Shown: positions 17,008-26,140, numbered from the stretch's first letter. The stretch is 64,000 bases of DNA from Rhodoblastus sp963713695 (GCA_963713695.1 CAVQMU010000002.1:744001-808000); one strand, 5' to 3'. Numbers and translations are program-made. The notes: generated from the sequence alone by a model not told the origin.

Positions 17008-18257
17008 GGCGCGGGCTCCGCCCTGGCTTCGACGATAGGCAGGTTTATCAGGCCCGAGATCACGCCGAGCGCGATGGAGAGGATCCAGACCGGCATGTAG
17101 GAGCCGCTCGCCTCGCGAAAAAAGCCGCCGAGCAGGACGCCGAGGAATCCGCCGACCTGGTGCGAGAAAAAGGCGAAGCCATAGAGCATCGAGAGATGGC
17201 CGGAGCCGAACATCTGGCCGATCAGCGACGAGGTCGGCGGCACGGTCGAGAGCCACAACAGGCCGGTGACAGCGCCGAAGATCAGCGCTCCCTGCGGGCT
17301 TGGAGGCAGGCTGATGAAAATGAGCGTCGCCACGGCACGCGAAAAATAGATGGCGCTGAGAATGTAGCGGCGCGGCAGGCGCAGGCCGAGCCAGCCCGAA
17401 AACAGCGAGCCGAATATGTTGAAGATGCCGACCAGCGCGAAGGCCCAGTAGCCGAATAGCGCGGGCACGCCGCTTTCCACGACATAACGCTGGAAATGCA
17501 CGGTAATGAAGGCGAGCTGGAAACCGCAGGTGAAAAAGCCGGTCACCAGCAGGACATAGGATTTATGCCCCAGCGCCCTGCGGAACGTCGCGGCCTGGCC
17601 TTCCGTCGCTTGAGCCTGCGAAGCGACGGGCGCGGGCGGGGTCGCCACGGCAAAAGCCAGGGGAATGACGGGCAGTACGAGGCAGGCGAGAACGAGGCAG
17701 GTCTTTTCCCAGCCGATCGAGCCGATCAACCCGCCGGCGAGTGGCGAGAACAGGAACTGGCCGAAGGAGCCGGCCGCGGTCGCCGCGCCAAAGGCATAGC
17801 TGAGCCTTTGCGGCGGCAGCAGCTTGGCGAAAGCGCCGAGCACGAGGTTGAAGGAGGCGCCTGACAGGCCAAAGCCGATCAGCACGCCGGCCGAGAGGTC
17901 GAAGCCGAGGGACGATGGGGTCTGGCCCATCACGGCAAGTCCTGCGGCATACAGGCACGCGCCGGCGATCAGCACATATTTCGAGCCGAATCGGTCGGCC
18001 AGCGCGCCCGCGAAGGGCTGGCCGAGGCCCCAGAGCAGATTTTGCGCCGCAAGGGCGATGGAGAAGGTCGCAGCGCCCCAGGGATAGGAGGCGGAAACCG
18101 GCAGCTGAAAAGCGCCCATGACCGAGCGCGGTCCGAAGGACAGGAGCGCGATCAGGCAGCCGGCGAACAGGATAGCCAGTTCCGGCAGGCGTGGCCTCGG
18201 AGCGGTTTCGGGGGGCCTGTCCAACTTTATTCCTCCTGCGAAACAATCGGATGCCAC
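16992..18257 (-). CDS. Major facilitator superfamily (MFS) transporter
   Basis: A 421-residue 12-helix transporter. The first half contains the loop 2-3 signature GALADRFGSKYVLIAG (the MFS G-x3-D-R-x-G-x-R/K motif), and the second half repeats it as GWLGLRLPRRYILSA. The N-terminal cytosolic stretch (about 25 residues) precedes helix 1, ILFAGCLIALLSFG. The family is oxalate/formate antiporter- or nitrate/drug-like in general shape; the substrate is not evident. The gene overlaps convergently with the small membrane gene at its 3' end. Start is placed at 18257; an internal start nearer the first helix is possible. Confidence 0.88.
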   Translation of the reverse strand: MASDCFAGGIKLDRPPETAPRPRLPELAILFAGCLIALLSFGPRSVMGAFQLPVSASYPWGAATFSIALAAQNLLWGLGQPFAGALADRFGSKYVLIAGACLYAAGLAVMGQTPSSLGFDLSAGVLIGFGLSGASFNLVLGAFAKLLPPQRLSYAFGAATAAGSFGQFLFSPLAGGLIGSIGWEKTCLVLACLVLPVIPLAFAVATPPAPVASQAQATEGQAATFRRALGHKSYVLLVTGFFTCGFQLAFITVHFQRYVVESGVPALFGYWAFALVGIFNIFGSLFSGWLGLRLPRRYILSAIYFSRAVATLIFISLPPSPQGALIFGAVTGLLWLSTVPPTSSLIGQMFGSGHLSMLYGFAFFSHQVGGFLGVLLGGFFREASGSYMPVWILSIALGVISGLINLPIVEARAEPAPQPAE

Positions 18258-18432
18258 GCCGTTACCCTAGCATTCCCCGGCATCCGCGTCCTTGCCGGCC
18301 TGCAAGGGCGCTCGGGCGCATCAGAGAGGTCAGGCTGGCGCAGGCGCCATGTCGTCTGATTGTCGTGGCCGGACATGATATAAGCTCCGTCATAGCCTCA
18401 AGGCATCGCCTTCACAGCAACAGAGACACCTT

Positions 18433-20061
18433 ATGCGCCTGCTCAGCCTGATTTTCGCGCCGCGTTATCTCGCCTTGTTGCTCAGCGTTGTCCTTTTTGT
18501 CTGGACCTTGCTCGAGATGACCTGGCGACCCGACCTTTTCAATTACCTCGTCGGCGCGCTCGCGCTTTTCGGCGCCCTTGCCACGATCGGCCTCGGCGAT
18601 CTCGTCCAGAAGCGCCATTCGGTCCTGCGAAATTACCCGATCCTCGCGCATCTGCGTTTTATCATCGAGGAGATACGCCCGGAGATAAGGCAATATTTGT
18701 TCGAGAGCGAGACGGACGGCTCGCCGTTCAGTCGCGACAGGCGGGCGCTGGTGTATCAGCGCGCCAAGATGCAGCTCGACAAGCGGCCTTTCGGCACGCA
18801 GCTCGCAGTTTACTCGGACGGTTTCGAATGGATGCTGCATTCGCTGGCGCCCCGGCCGCCCTCGGCCGAGCCTTTTCGCGTCCAGGTCGGCGGCCCGGAC
18901 TGCCAGAAACCTTATTTGGCGTCTGTGCTCAATATTTCCGCGATGAGTTTCGGCGCGCTTTCGTCCAACGCCATTCGCGCGCTCAACGGCGGCGCCAAAG
19001 CGGGCGGTTTCGCGCATGACACGGGCGAGGGCGGGTTTTCGCCCTATCATGCCGAAAAGGGCGGCGACATCATCTGGGAAATCGGCTCGGGCTATTTCGG
19101 CTGCCGGACGCTCGACGGCTCCTTCTGCAAGGAGAAATTCGCCGCCGTCGCGCAAAATCCGCAAATCAAGATGATCGAGATCAAGCTGAGCCAGGGCGCC
19201 AAGCCCGGCCACGGCGGCGTGTTGCCCGCCGCAAAGGTGACCGAGGAAATAGCCGCCATTCGCGGCGTGTCGATGGGCGTCGATTGTGTTTCGCCGGCCC
19301 GTCACAGCGCTTTTTCGACGCCGGTTGAATTGCTTGTCTTCATCAGCACATTGCGCGCCCTGTCGGGCGGCAAGCCCGTCGGCATGAAGCTTTGCCTTGG
19401 CCAGCCCGTCGAGTTTCTAGGCATTTGCAAGGCCATGCTGGAAACCGGGATAGCGCCTGATTTCATTGTCATCGACGGCAAGGAAGGCGGGACCGGCGCG
19501 GCGCCGCTCGAATTCATGGACCATCTGGGCATGCCGATGCGCGAGGGCCTGAACTTTGTCCACAACGCGCTGATTGGCTCAGGCTTGCGTGCAAAGATCA
19601 GGCTCGGCTGCTCCGGCAAGATTCTCACCGCCTTCGACATGGCCAGGGCCATGGCGCTCGGCGCTGACTGGTGCAATTCTGCGCGCGGTTTCATGTTTTC
19701 GGTCGGCTGCATCCAGTCGCTGTCCTGCCACACGGATCACTGCCCGACCGGCGTCGCCACCCAGGATGCTGCGCGCGGTCGCGCCATCCATGTTCCCGAC
19801 AAGAGCCAGCGCGTCGCCAATTTCCACCGCGCGACGTTGCACTGCCTGGCCGAACTGACGGCGGCGGCAGGCCTGGATCATCCCAACCAGTTCGAGCTCG
19901 ACTATTTCCGCCGCCGCGTCTCCGAAAACAGCGTGGTCAGTTTCGCCGAACTTTATCCCGTGATGGAAGAGGGCGAATTCTTGCGCGGCGCCAACGACGC
20001 GCGGCTGCGCGCCCTTTGGGACCGGGCCAGCGGCCAGAGGTTTTCGCCTTTGCGGGCTTGA
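18433..20061 (+). CDS. FMN-binding glutamate synthase-family protein
   Basis: A 542-residue protein: two N-terminal membrane helices (residues about 8-55) and a glutamate synthase central/FMN domain. Key features are NISAMSFGALSSNAIRALN (FMN/2-oxoglutarate site), GEGGFSPYHAEKGGDIIWEIG, KLSQGAKPGHGGVLP, the FMN-phosphate loop DGKEGGTGAAP, and the Cys-rich iron-sulfur segment CIQSLSCHTDHCPTGVA. It lacks the N-terminal amidotransferase domain of GltB, so it is one of the stand-alone GltS-like proteins (archaeal-type or GlxD-like). Its electron acceptor and exact role are not determined. Divergent from the MFS gene. Confidence 0.9.
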   Translation: MRLLSLIFAPRYLALLLSVVLFVWTLLEMTWRPDLFNYLVGALALFGALATIGLGDLVQKRHSVLRNYPILAHLRFIIEEIRPEIRQYLFESETDGSPFSRDRRALVYQRAKMQLDKRPFGTQLAVYSDGFEWMLHSLAPRPPSAEPFRVQVGGPDCQKPYLASVLNISAMSFGALSSNAIRALNGGAKAGGFAHDTGEGGFSPYHAEKGGDIIWEIGSGYFGCRTLDGSFCKEKFAAVAQNPQIKMIEIKLSQGAKPGHGGVLPAAKVTEEIAAIRGVSMGVDCVSPARHSAFSTPVELLVFISTLRALSGGKPVGMKLCLGQPVEFLGICKAMLETGIAPDFIVIDGKEGGTGAAPLEFMDHLGMPMREGLNFVHNALIGSGLRAKIRLGCSGKILTAFDMARAMALGADWCNSARGFMFSVGCIQSLSCHTDHCPTGVATQDAARGRAIHVPDKSQRVANFHRATLHCLAELTAAAGLDHPNQFELDYFRRRVSENSVVSFAELYPVMEEGEFLRGANDARLRALWDRASGQRFSPLRA

Positions 20062-20086
20062 GCTGCGCCCGCGTTCGGCGGTCCGC

Positions 20087-20236
20087 TCAGTTTTTGCGCA
20101 GGGCTGTCGCCACCCGCGGCGGAAGCGGCTCTTCGGCCTCGAAGAGCTTCGGCTTTTCGGGACGGCCGAACCTGTCGAGGAACTGGCCCAGATTCCGCTT
20201 GAGCGTTTTCTTCAGGACTGCGGCAATCATCAGCAT
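20087..20236 (-). CDS. Possible very short protein of unknown function
   Basis: A 49-codon frame starting at ATG 20236 and ending at 20087: MLMIAAVLKKTLKRNLGQF, then a charged proline-rich tail (RPEKPKLFEAEEPLPPRVA). An open frame continues upstream without a better start. It sits just after the small membrane gene in the same direction, with high-GC third positions, which is weak support for coding. No homologue is recognised. It may equally be untranslated. Confidence 0.3.
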   Translation of the reverse strand: MLMIAAVLKKTLKRNLGQFLDRFGRPEKPKLFEAEEPLPPRVATALRKN

Positions 20237-20273
20237 GATGCTGGCGCGAGGCGCGCAGGCAATCAGCGTGACA

Positions 20274-20643
20274 TTAAATCGCATGCCCCCGGTCAAGTCG
20301 GGGAAAGAGATGATAGCGCGGGCCGAAGACATAGAGCGCGAGGCAGACGCCAACCGCGCCGACGGCGCCGTTCAGCAGCGCGCCCGAAGGCCATGTCGCC
20401 CAGGTTCATGCGGGTCAGCACGCCGAAGATCAGGGCGAAGATATAGATGCTGAGGGCGAGCATGTCGCGTGAGTCGCCGGTCATTTCGGAATATCCGACC
20501 CAGGACGTCAACTCATCCGCCAGGAAAACGCTGGAATCGCCGCCCCATTCCGCCTGCGCCGGTCCGCAAGTCAGAAGGGCGACGCTCGCCAGGCCCAGGC
20601 TGCGGGAAATATTGAAGCCAAAATTAGGGAAGTTCATTTTCAT
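20274..20643 (-). CDS. Small exported or membrane protein, conserved hypothetical (frameshifted in this sequence)
   Basis: Start at ATG 20643 gives MKMNFPNFGFNISRSLGLA with a signal peptide ending near GPAQA-EWGG, then a lumenal stretch (SVFLADELTSWVGYSEMTG) and a hydrophobic helix (MLALSIYIFALIFGVL). Around 20378-20400 the frame changes and the second frame gives another helix, LLNGAVGAVGVCLALYVFG, ending at 20274. The shift equals one extra base. A longer in-frame start upstream would place its codons inside an intergenic repeat and is rejected. The repaired length is about 122 residues. Function unknown. Confidence 0.55.
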
Positions 20644-20675
20644 GCCACGGCCCCGAAAGCCTTTCGGCTCGTGCA

Positions 20676-20785
20676 GAGCCTCGTCCGATCCGATGGACAC
20701 GGAACGGGGCTCCAACGTCTCGTTTTGGCGCATTTTCTTCACGCGAACCGGTAGCCGCTTCACTTGAAAATGCTCTGGCGCAAAT
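20676..20785. repeat. Hyphomicrobiales-type intergenic palindromic repeat
   Basis: An imperfect palindrome with arms GAGCCTCGTCCGATCC (20676-20691) and the GATGGACACGGAACGGGGCTC segment (20692-20712), followed by the TTTTGGCGCATTTTCTTCAC and ACCGGTAGCCGCTTCACTTG stretches. This combination is recognised as a multicopy intergenic element in many Hyphomicrobiales chromosomes. It lies just upstream of the small exported protein gene and may form the 5' leader or a promoter-proximal hairpin. Exact ends are approximate. Confidence 0.65.
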
Positions 20786-20861
20786 TACGCCAGAGGCATT
20801 GTGGCGTGGGGCCGCTTGAGACTTCGTAAATATGGACTTCGTCGGGAAAATATATTCGACG

Positions 20862-22535
20862 TCACATATTGGGATAATTAGGTCCGCCGCCGCCTTCCGG
20901 GGTCGTCCAGGTGATGTTCTGGGCGGGGTCCTTGATATCGCAGGTCTTGCAGTGGACGCAGTTCTGCGCGTTGATGACGAAGCGTGGGCCAGTCTTTGCG
21001 GCCTCGTCGGCATAGACCACCTCATAGACGCCCGCCGGGCAATAAAGCCGGGCGGGCTCGCCATAAAGCGGAAGGTTCTTCTCGACGGGAATTGCGGGAT
21101 CGGCCAGCTTGAGATGGCACGGCTGGTCTTCTTCGTGATTGGTGTTGGACAGGAAGACCGATGACAATCTGTCGAACGAAATCACGCCATCGGGTTTCGG
21201 ATAGACAATCGGCGTGACCTTGCCGAGCGGCTTGAGCGTGTCGCAATCCTTCTTGCCATGCTTCAACGTGCCGAACAGGGTCAGGCCGAAGAGGTTGTTC
21301 AGCCACATGTCAACGCCGCCAAGCGGCACGCCGATGAATGTCCCAAGCTTCGACCACAGCGGCTTGACGTTGCGCACCTTTTTCAGGTCGGCCCCGATCG
21401 GGCCCGCGCGCCAGCCGGCGTCATAGCGGCTGAGTTCGTCATGGGCGCGGCCCGCGGCCAGCGCCTCTGCCGCCGCTTCCGCGGCTTCCATGCCGGAGAG
21501 CACGGCATTATGCGATCCCTTGATCCGCGGCACGTTCATGAAGCCGGCCGCGCAGCCGATCAGCGCGCCGCCGGGGAAGGCGAGCTTTGGCACGGATTGC
21601 CAGCCGCCCTCGGTCAGGGCGCGGGCGCCATAGGCAAGGCGCTTGCCGCCGTCAAAGACATTGCGGATCATCGGATGCGTCTTGAAGCGCTGGAACTCGT
21701 CGAACGGCGACAAAGTCGGGTTCTTGTAGTTGAGATGCACGACCATGCCGACCACGACCTGGTTGTCCTCGATATGATAGAGGAAGGAGCCTCCGCCAGT
21801 GTCCGAGGCGAGCGGCCAGCCGAAGGAATGCTGCACCAGGCCCGGCTGATGCTTTGACGGATCGACGCGCCAGATTTCCTTGAGACCGATGCCGTATTTT
21901 TGTGGCTCGCGGCCCTCGTCGAGCCTGAGCGAAGCGATAAGCTGCTTGGAGAGCGATCCGCGCGCGCCCTCGGCGAACAGCGTGTATTTTCCGCGAAGCT
22001 CCATGCCGCGCGTGAAAGAGTCCTTCGGCTTGCCATCGCGGCTGACGCCCATGTCGCCGGTGGCGACGCCGAGCACTTCGCCCGTCTCGCCAAACAGGAT
22101 TTCCGTCGCGGCGAAGCCGGGGTAGATCTCGACGCCGAGTTCTTCGGCCTTCGCGCCGAGGAAGCGGCAGACATTGCCGAGCGAGCCGACGAAATTGCCG
22201 TGATTGTTCATCAGCGGCGGCATCAGGAAGTTGGGCAGGCGGACGCCGCCCGAGGGGCCGAGCAGGTAGAAGCGGTCTTCCGTCACCTGAACCTTCAGCG
22301 GGCAGTCGCCATCCTTGCGCCAGCCGGGCAGGAGCGTGTCGAGTCCGACCGGATCGATCACCGCGCCGGACAGGATATGCGCGCCGATTTCCGAGCCTTT
22401 TTCGACGACGACGACGGAAAATTCGGGATTGATCTGCTTCAGCCGAATTGCTGCGGCGAGGCCGGACGGGCCGCCGCCGACGATCACAACATCATAATCC
22501 ATCGCCTCGCGCGGTTCGATCTCGACCTGACTCAT
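20862..22535 (-). CDS. Electron transfer flavoprotein-ubiquinone oxidoreductase
   Basis: ETF-QO (557 residues) passes electrons from reduced ETF to the membrane ubiquinone pool during fatty acid and amino acid oxidation. The start at ATG 22535 (MSQVEIEPREAMDYDVV) is chosen because of the GGAG seven bases upstream; the longer open frame has no family similarity. The FAD motif VIVGGGPSGLAAAIRL is at about residue 16. The C-terminal 4Fe-4S ferredoxin-like cluster is visible in CPAGVYEVVY and CVHCKTCDIKDP (four cysteines). The quinone and FAD domains are complete and length is as in the family. It is monocistronic here, divergent from the uracil-DNA glycosylase gene. Confidence 0.94.
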   Translation of the reverse strand: MSQVEIEPREAMDYDVVIVGGGPSGLAAAIRLKQINPEFSVVVVEKGSEIGAHILSGAVIDPVGLDTLLPGWRKDGDCPLKVQVTEDRFYLLGPSGGVRLPNFLMPPLMNNHGNFVGSLGNVCRFLGAKAEELGVEIYPGFAATEILFGETGEVLGVATGDMGVSRDGKPKDSFTRGMELRGKYTLFAEGARGSLSKQLIASLRLDEGREPQKYGIGLKEIWRVDPSKHQPGLVQHSFGWPLASDTGGGSFLYHIEDNQVVVGMVVHLNYKNPTLSPFDEFQRFKTHPMIRNVFDGGKRLAYGARALTEGGWQSVPKLAFPGGALIGCAAGFMNVPRIKGSHNAVLSGMEAAEAAAEALAAGRAHDELSRYDAGWRAGPIGADLKKVRNVKPLWSKLGTFIGVPLGGVDMWLNNLFGLTLFGTLKHGKKDCDTLKPLGKVTPIVYPKPDGVISFDRLSSVFLSNTNHEEDQPCHLKLADPAIPVEKNLPLYGEPARLYCPAGVYEVVYADEAAKTGPRFVINAQNCVHCKTCDIKDPAQNITWTTPEGGGGPNYPNM

Positions 22536-22692
22536 CTTCGTCTCCAGCCGGCGCAGGGGTCTGCCCGCGCCTCTCACGCCCACCTTCATAACGTTCCGTG
22601 CGCCGCTGTCCACTGGCGAAACGCCCAATCGCCGCGAATTTAGTTTATATCTAAACCATTGCCCCCGTCGATGTCCAGGGTTAGAAACAGCC

Positions 22693-23660
22693 ATGCTCGA
22701 CGCCGCCGGACCGGACAGGGGGATTCTTGCAGCGCTCCTGCGCTGGTATGTCGACATGGGCGTCGACTGCCCCGTCGGAGAGACGGCGGTCGACCGCTTT
22801 GCCGAGTCGCTTCAAAAATCTGCGCCGAAATGGCCCGCGACGACGCCCGCGCCAGTCCACGCCGAATCGCTGGCAGATCCCGTCTTGCGCCGCCGGCGGC
22901 CGCCCGAGGCGTGAAGGAAGGACCCGACGATGCGCCGCCCGCGGTCCTGCAAAAGCGGGCGCCCGCGGCGCCAAAACCCGCGCCGCCCAAAACCGCCGGG
23001 CAGCAGACAGCCAATGTGACGCAACAGGCCGCCGCCTTGTCGCATGACGCGGCGACCAGGAGCGCCTGCGAACAGGCGGCGGGCGCCGCGACCTTGGCGG
23101 AATTGCGGGAAAGGCTGCAGGCCTTCGACGGCTGCGCCCTGAAAAATTCGGCGACCGAGCTCGTCTTCTCGGACGGCGCCGAAGACGCCCGCGTCATGAT
23201 CATCGGCGAGGGGCCGGGCGCGGACGAGGACCGGGCCGGAAAACCGTTCGTTGGCCGCGCCGGCCAATTGCTCGATCGCATGCTCGCCGCCATCGGCCTC
23301 GACAGGACCAAGGTCTATATCGCCAATGTCGTGCCATGGCGGCCGCCAGGCAATCGCACGCCGACGCCGCAGGAATTGGCGCTCTGCTTGCCGTTCCTGC
23401 GCCGGCAGATCGAACTGGTCGCCCCAGATTTCCTTGTCCTCCTCGGCAATGCCGCGGCACAGTCCCTGCTCGACGAGAAAGAGGGGATCACGCGCATGCG
23501 CGGGCATTGGCGGGAAGTCGAATTCGGCGGCCGGAAGATCAGGGCGCTCCCAATGCTGCATCCCGCCTATCTGATGCGCACGCCGGTGAAAAAGGCGCAG
23601 GCCTGGCGCGACCTGCGCTCTCTCAAGCACGCGCTCGACGCGGCAGAGTCCGGCGCATGA
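22693..23660 (+). CDS. Uracil-DNA glycosylase, family 4/5 (frameshifted in this sequence)
   Basis: Removes uracil from DNA. The ATG at 22693 gives MLDAAGPDRGILAALLRWYV, continues about 70 codons, then hits a stop at 22914. The catalytic domain continues in another frame without interruption. The shift lies between about 22860 and 22914 and is equivalent to one missing base, or two extra. Family 4 motifs present are GEGPGADEDRAGKPFVGRAG (the uracil-binding and GEGPG site) and LGNAAAQSLLDE with the late HPAYLM motif. Four cysteines for a 4Fe-4S cluster are visible (SACEQAAG; DGCALKNS; PWR...). The last base of its stop overlaps the rnhB start as ATGA. The N-terminal extension is longer than in the smallest members. 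Confidence 0.85.
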
Positions 23661-24274
23661 CCGCACATTTCGAGATCGAACTGGAGCTGATCGCGCTAGG
23701 GGTCGCGCCGGTCGCGGGCGTGGACGAGGTTGGGCGCGGGCCCCTCGCAGGCCCCGTCTGCGTCGCCGCCGTCATCCTCGATCCCGCTGACCTGCCGTCC
23801 GGGCTCGACGATTCAAAAAAGCTTTCCGCCCTCCGTCGCGAGGCCCTGCATGATGAAATCTGCGCCCGCGCCTTGGCCGTTTCGATTGTCCTCGCGCCGG
23901 CTGCGGAAATCGACGCAGTCAATATCAGGCGGGCGACGTTGAACGCCATGACGCAAGCGGTCCGTTCGCTCTCGGTCCCGCCGCGCCTCGTGCTGGTCGA
24001 CGGACGCGACTTGCCGGACCTGCCCTGTCCCGGCCGCGCGGTCGTCAAGGGCGACGCGACCAGCATGTCCATCGCCGCCGCCTCGATCGTCGCGAAGGTC
24101 ACACGCGACCGGCTGATGACGCGGCTTGACGCCATCCACCCCGGCTATGGATTTTCCCTGCATGCCGGCTATTCCACCGAGGTTCATCGCGCCGCGCTGC
24201 AAATGATCGGCCCATGCCGCGAACATCGCCGCTCCTACGAACCGATCCGCCTGTTGCTCGCCGAACCGGCCTGA
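23657..24274 (+). CDS. rnhB: Ribonuclease HII
   Basis: Cleaves the RNA strand of RNA-DNA hybrids and removes misincorporated ribonucleotides. The 205-residue protein carries the catalytic site DEVGRGPLAGP (Asp-Glu near residue 21-22), the second acidic DSKKLSALRRE (residues about 54-63), VDGRDLPDLP, and GDATSMSIAAASIVAKVTRD with the last Asp. HPGYGFSLHAGY closes the family signature. Start is the ATG overlapping the UDG stop, which fits translational coupling of two DNA-maintenance genes. Confidence 0.95.
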   Translation: MTAHFEIELELIALGVAPVAGVDEVGRGPLAGPVCVAAVILDPADLPSGLDDSKKLSALRREALHDEICARALAVSIVLAPAAEIDAVNIRRATLNAMTQAVRSLSVPPRLVLVDGRDLPDLPCPGRAVVKGDATSMSIAAASIVAKVTRDRLMTRLDAIHPGYGFSLHAGYSTEVHRAALQMIGPCREHRRSYEPIRLLLAEPA

Positions 24275-24380
24275 GACCTTTCGCCGCGGGTTTTTCGCGC
24301 AAAATCTTTTGTCGCCGCTCAAATCGCCCCGATTGCTTCACCGCTTTTTAACGCTTGTCGCCTATCGCGCGGGAAGATCG

Positions 24381-24388
24381 TTAACCAT
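24381..24388. promoter_or_regulatory. TTAACCAT half-site (CtrA-like) in the ccrM leader
   Basis: The 8-mer TTAACCAT sits 130 bases upstream of the possible ATG at 24511 in an AT-rich patch. TTAACCAT is the half-site form of the CtrA motif in alphaproteobacteria. A related TTTTTAACG lies at 24348-24356 and TTAAG at 24398-24402. No perfect TTAA-N7-TTAAC is present. In Caulobacter ccrM is under CtrA control, so position and motif agree, but binding here is inference. Confidence 0.4.
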
Positions 24389-24644
24389 AAGAATTGCTTA
24401 AGCTTTCCGTTCGGAAAAGGGACACCTTCCCCGGCATTCCCTAAACCTCGTCTTTACCGCGATGCGCGTAATTTCGCCCTGTCAGTCAGTCGCGTCGTGG
24501 TTTTGAGTTCATGAGTATCCTTCGCGCCGGGACGGCCGGCTCCAAAGTCCAGAAACTTGTATCGCGTACTGGACAAGGGCCGGTTCGCCGCCCGTCCGCG
24601 GGGGCGCCCCTCGTCTCGCCGAGGTTCCGCCGCTCGACGTCATC

Positions 24645-25712
24645 ATGATCGGCGACTGCGTCGAGTCCATGCGCAGCCTGCCGGCGGGCAGCGTCGACCT
24701 GGTCTTCGCCGACCCCCCTTACAATCTCCAGCTCGAAGGCGGGTTGACCCGTCCGGACCAGTCCGAAGTGGACGCGGTCGACGACGACTGGGACAAATTC
24801 GCGTCCTTCGCCGATTATGACCGGTTCACCCGAGATTGGCTTTCCGCCGCCCGGCGCGCCATGAAGCCGGACGCGACCATCTTCGTCATCGGCTCCTATC
24901 ACAATATTTTCCGCGTCGGCGCGATCATGCAGGATCTGGGATTCTGGATTCTCAACGACATCGTCTGGCGGAAGGCCAATCCCATGCCCAATTTCCGGGG
25001 CCGGCGCTTCACCAACGCGCACGAGACGATGATCTGGGCCTCGAAGGGACCGCAGGCCAAGTCCTATACATTCAATTACGAGTCGCTGAAGGCCGGCAAC
25101 GAAGACTGCCAGATGCGCTCCGACTGGTTCTTCCCGATCTGCACCGGCAGCGAACGCCTCAAGGACGAGGCGGGGCGGAAAACCCATCCGACGCAAAAGC
25201 CGGAAGCGCTGCTCGGGCGCATCCTGATGTCGGCGTCGAAACCCGGCGACATCGTGCTCGATCCCTTCTTCGGCTCGGGCACCACCGGCGCCGTCGCCAA
25301 GAAACTCGGCCGCCATTTCATCGGCTGCGAGCGCGACGATATTTATATCGAAGCCGCCAAAGCCCGCATCGCCTCGGCCGAGCGGCTGGACGAGGCTTCC
25401 TTCAGCACGCCAATGACCAAAAGGCAGGAGCCGCGCGTCGCCTTCGCCAGCCTCGTCGACGCCGGCATGATCGCGCCCGGCGCTGTGCTGTTCGACGACA
25501 GGCGTCGTCATCAGGCGATCGTGCGGGCGGACGGCGCCGTCTCGCTCGGCGATATCGTCGGCTCGATCCACAAGATCGGCGCGCTGGCGCAGGGCCTGCC
25601 GGCATGCAACGGCTGGACTTTCTGGCATTTCGAACGGGATGGCCAAAAAGTGTGCATCGACGAGTTGCGCGGAAAATATCGCGTCATCGCGAAAGCCGCT
25701 CAACAGGCGTGA
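24645..25712 (+). CDS. ccrM: CcrM-type DNA adenine methyltransferase (GANTC)
   Basis: A beta-class N6-adenine methyltransferase of the cell-cycle-regulated CcrM group. DPPY lies at residue 23 (FADPPYNLQLEGG), FRVGAIMQDLGFWILNDI, the conserved WRKANPMPNFRGRRFTNAHE, HPTQKPEAL, and the SAM motif DPFFGSGTTG (about residue 207). The C-terminal RAMA-type extension (VDAGMIAPGAVL... LRGKYRVI) is typical of CcrM. The target GANTC is known for the family. The family consensus normally begins several residues before MIGDCVESM; upstream in-frame codons up to 24515 are open, and an ATG at 24511 (MSILRAG) is in another frame, so the true N-terminus may be upstream through a frameshift. Confidence in the start is low, in identity high. 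Confidence 0.93.
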   Translation: MIGDCVESMRSLPAGSVDLVFADPPYNLQLEGGLTRPDQSEVDAVDDDWDKFASFADYDRFTRDWLSAARRAMKPDATIFVIGSYHNIFRVGAIMQDLGFWILNDIVWRKANPMPNFRGRRFTNAHETMIWASKGPQAKSYTFNYESLKAGNEDCQMRSDWFFPICTGSERLKDEAGRKTHPTQKPEALLGRILMSASKPGDIVLDPFFGSGTTGAVAKKLGRHFIGCERDDIYIEAAKARIASAERLDEASFSTPMTKRQEPRVAFASLVDAGMIAPGAVLFDDRRRHQAIVRADGAVSLGDIVGSIHKIGALAQGLPACNGWTFWHFERDGQKVCIDELRGKYRVIAKAAQQA

Positions 25713-25775
25713 GCGGACGAGGCTTGGACAGGCAGGCGCAGGACGCGCCGGCTCATGTCTTGCCTGACGAACTCG

Positions 25776-25976
25776 TCATTCGTCGCGCCGACCCAATCTG
25801 GCGGGCGACATTTTTCCGACGAAGAACAGGAAGATCGCCACCAGCGCGACCGGCACCAAGGCAAGCAGCGGCGCTTTGAACACGGCGATCGCGAGGTAGA
25901 CCGCTTCCTCGATCAAGCCGAGGCAGCCAAGCAAGATACCTAAAAGTATAGCCAGACGAATGACGGAATTGCTCAT
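25776..25976 (-). CDS. Small hydrophobic membrane protein of unknown function
   Basis: A 66-residue frame, MSNSVIRLAILLGILLGCL, with two membrane helices (residues about 5-25 and 31-53) and a basic tail (GKMSPARLGRRDE). The codon usage and length resemble many conserved small alphaproteobacterial membrane proteins. The start has only a weak upstream purine stretch. It is followed by a short gap to ccrM, which is on the other strand. Confidence 0.5.
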   Translation of the reverse strand: MSNSVIRLAILLGILLGCLGLIEEAVYLAIAVFKAPLLALVPVALVAIFLFFVGKMSPARLGRRDE

Positions 25977-26068
25977 CGCAGGAGTTCTCGCGCTGTGCGA
26001 GCACTATAAACGAAGAGTTGAATTCGCGCGACTGAAATTCGCCGGACGCGGCAAAATGGACTTCGCGC

Positions 26069-26088
26069 CGTCACGCCTTGGCGTGACG
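26069..26088. terminator. Perfect hairpin, possible transcription end or operator
   Basis: A 9-base perfect inverted repeat CGTCACGCC / GGCGTGACG with a 2-base loop. It lies in the gap downstream of the cytochrome c gene (minus strand) and upstream of the small membrane gene. No poly-T run follows on either strand, so an intrinsic terminator is not certain; a dyad operator is the alternative. Confidence 0.4.
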
Positions 26089-26140
26089 TACGCAAATCGG
26101 AAATTGACGCCGTTTTCGCGCGAAATTGCGATGCCGGAAG

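Noticed and set aside
24348..24402. Full CtrA box before ccrM
   Set aside because: The TTAA elements are not 7 bases apart, so only the TTAACCAT half-site is reported.
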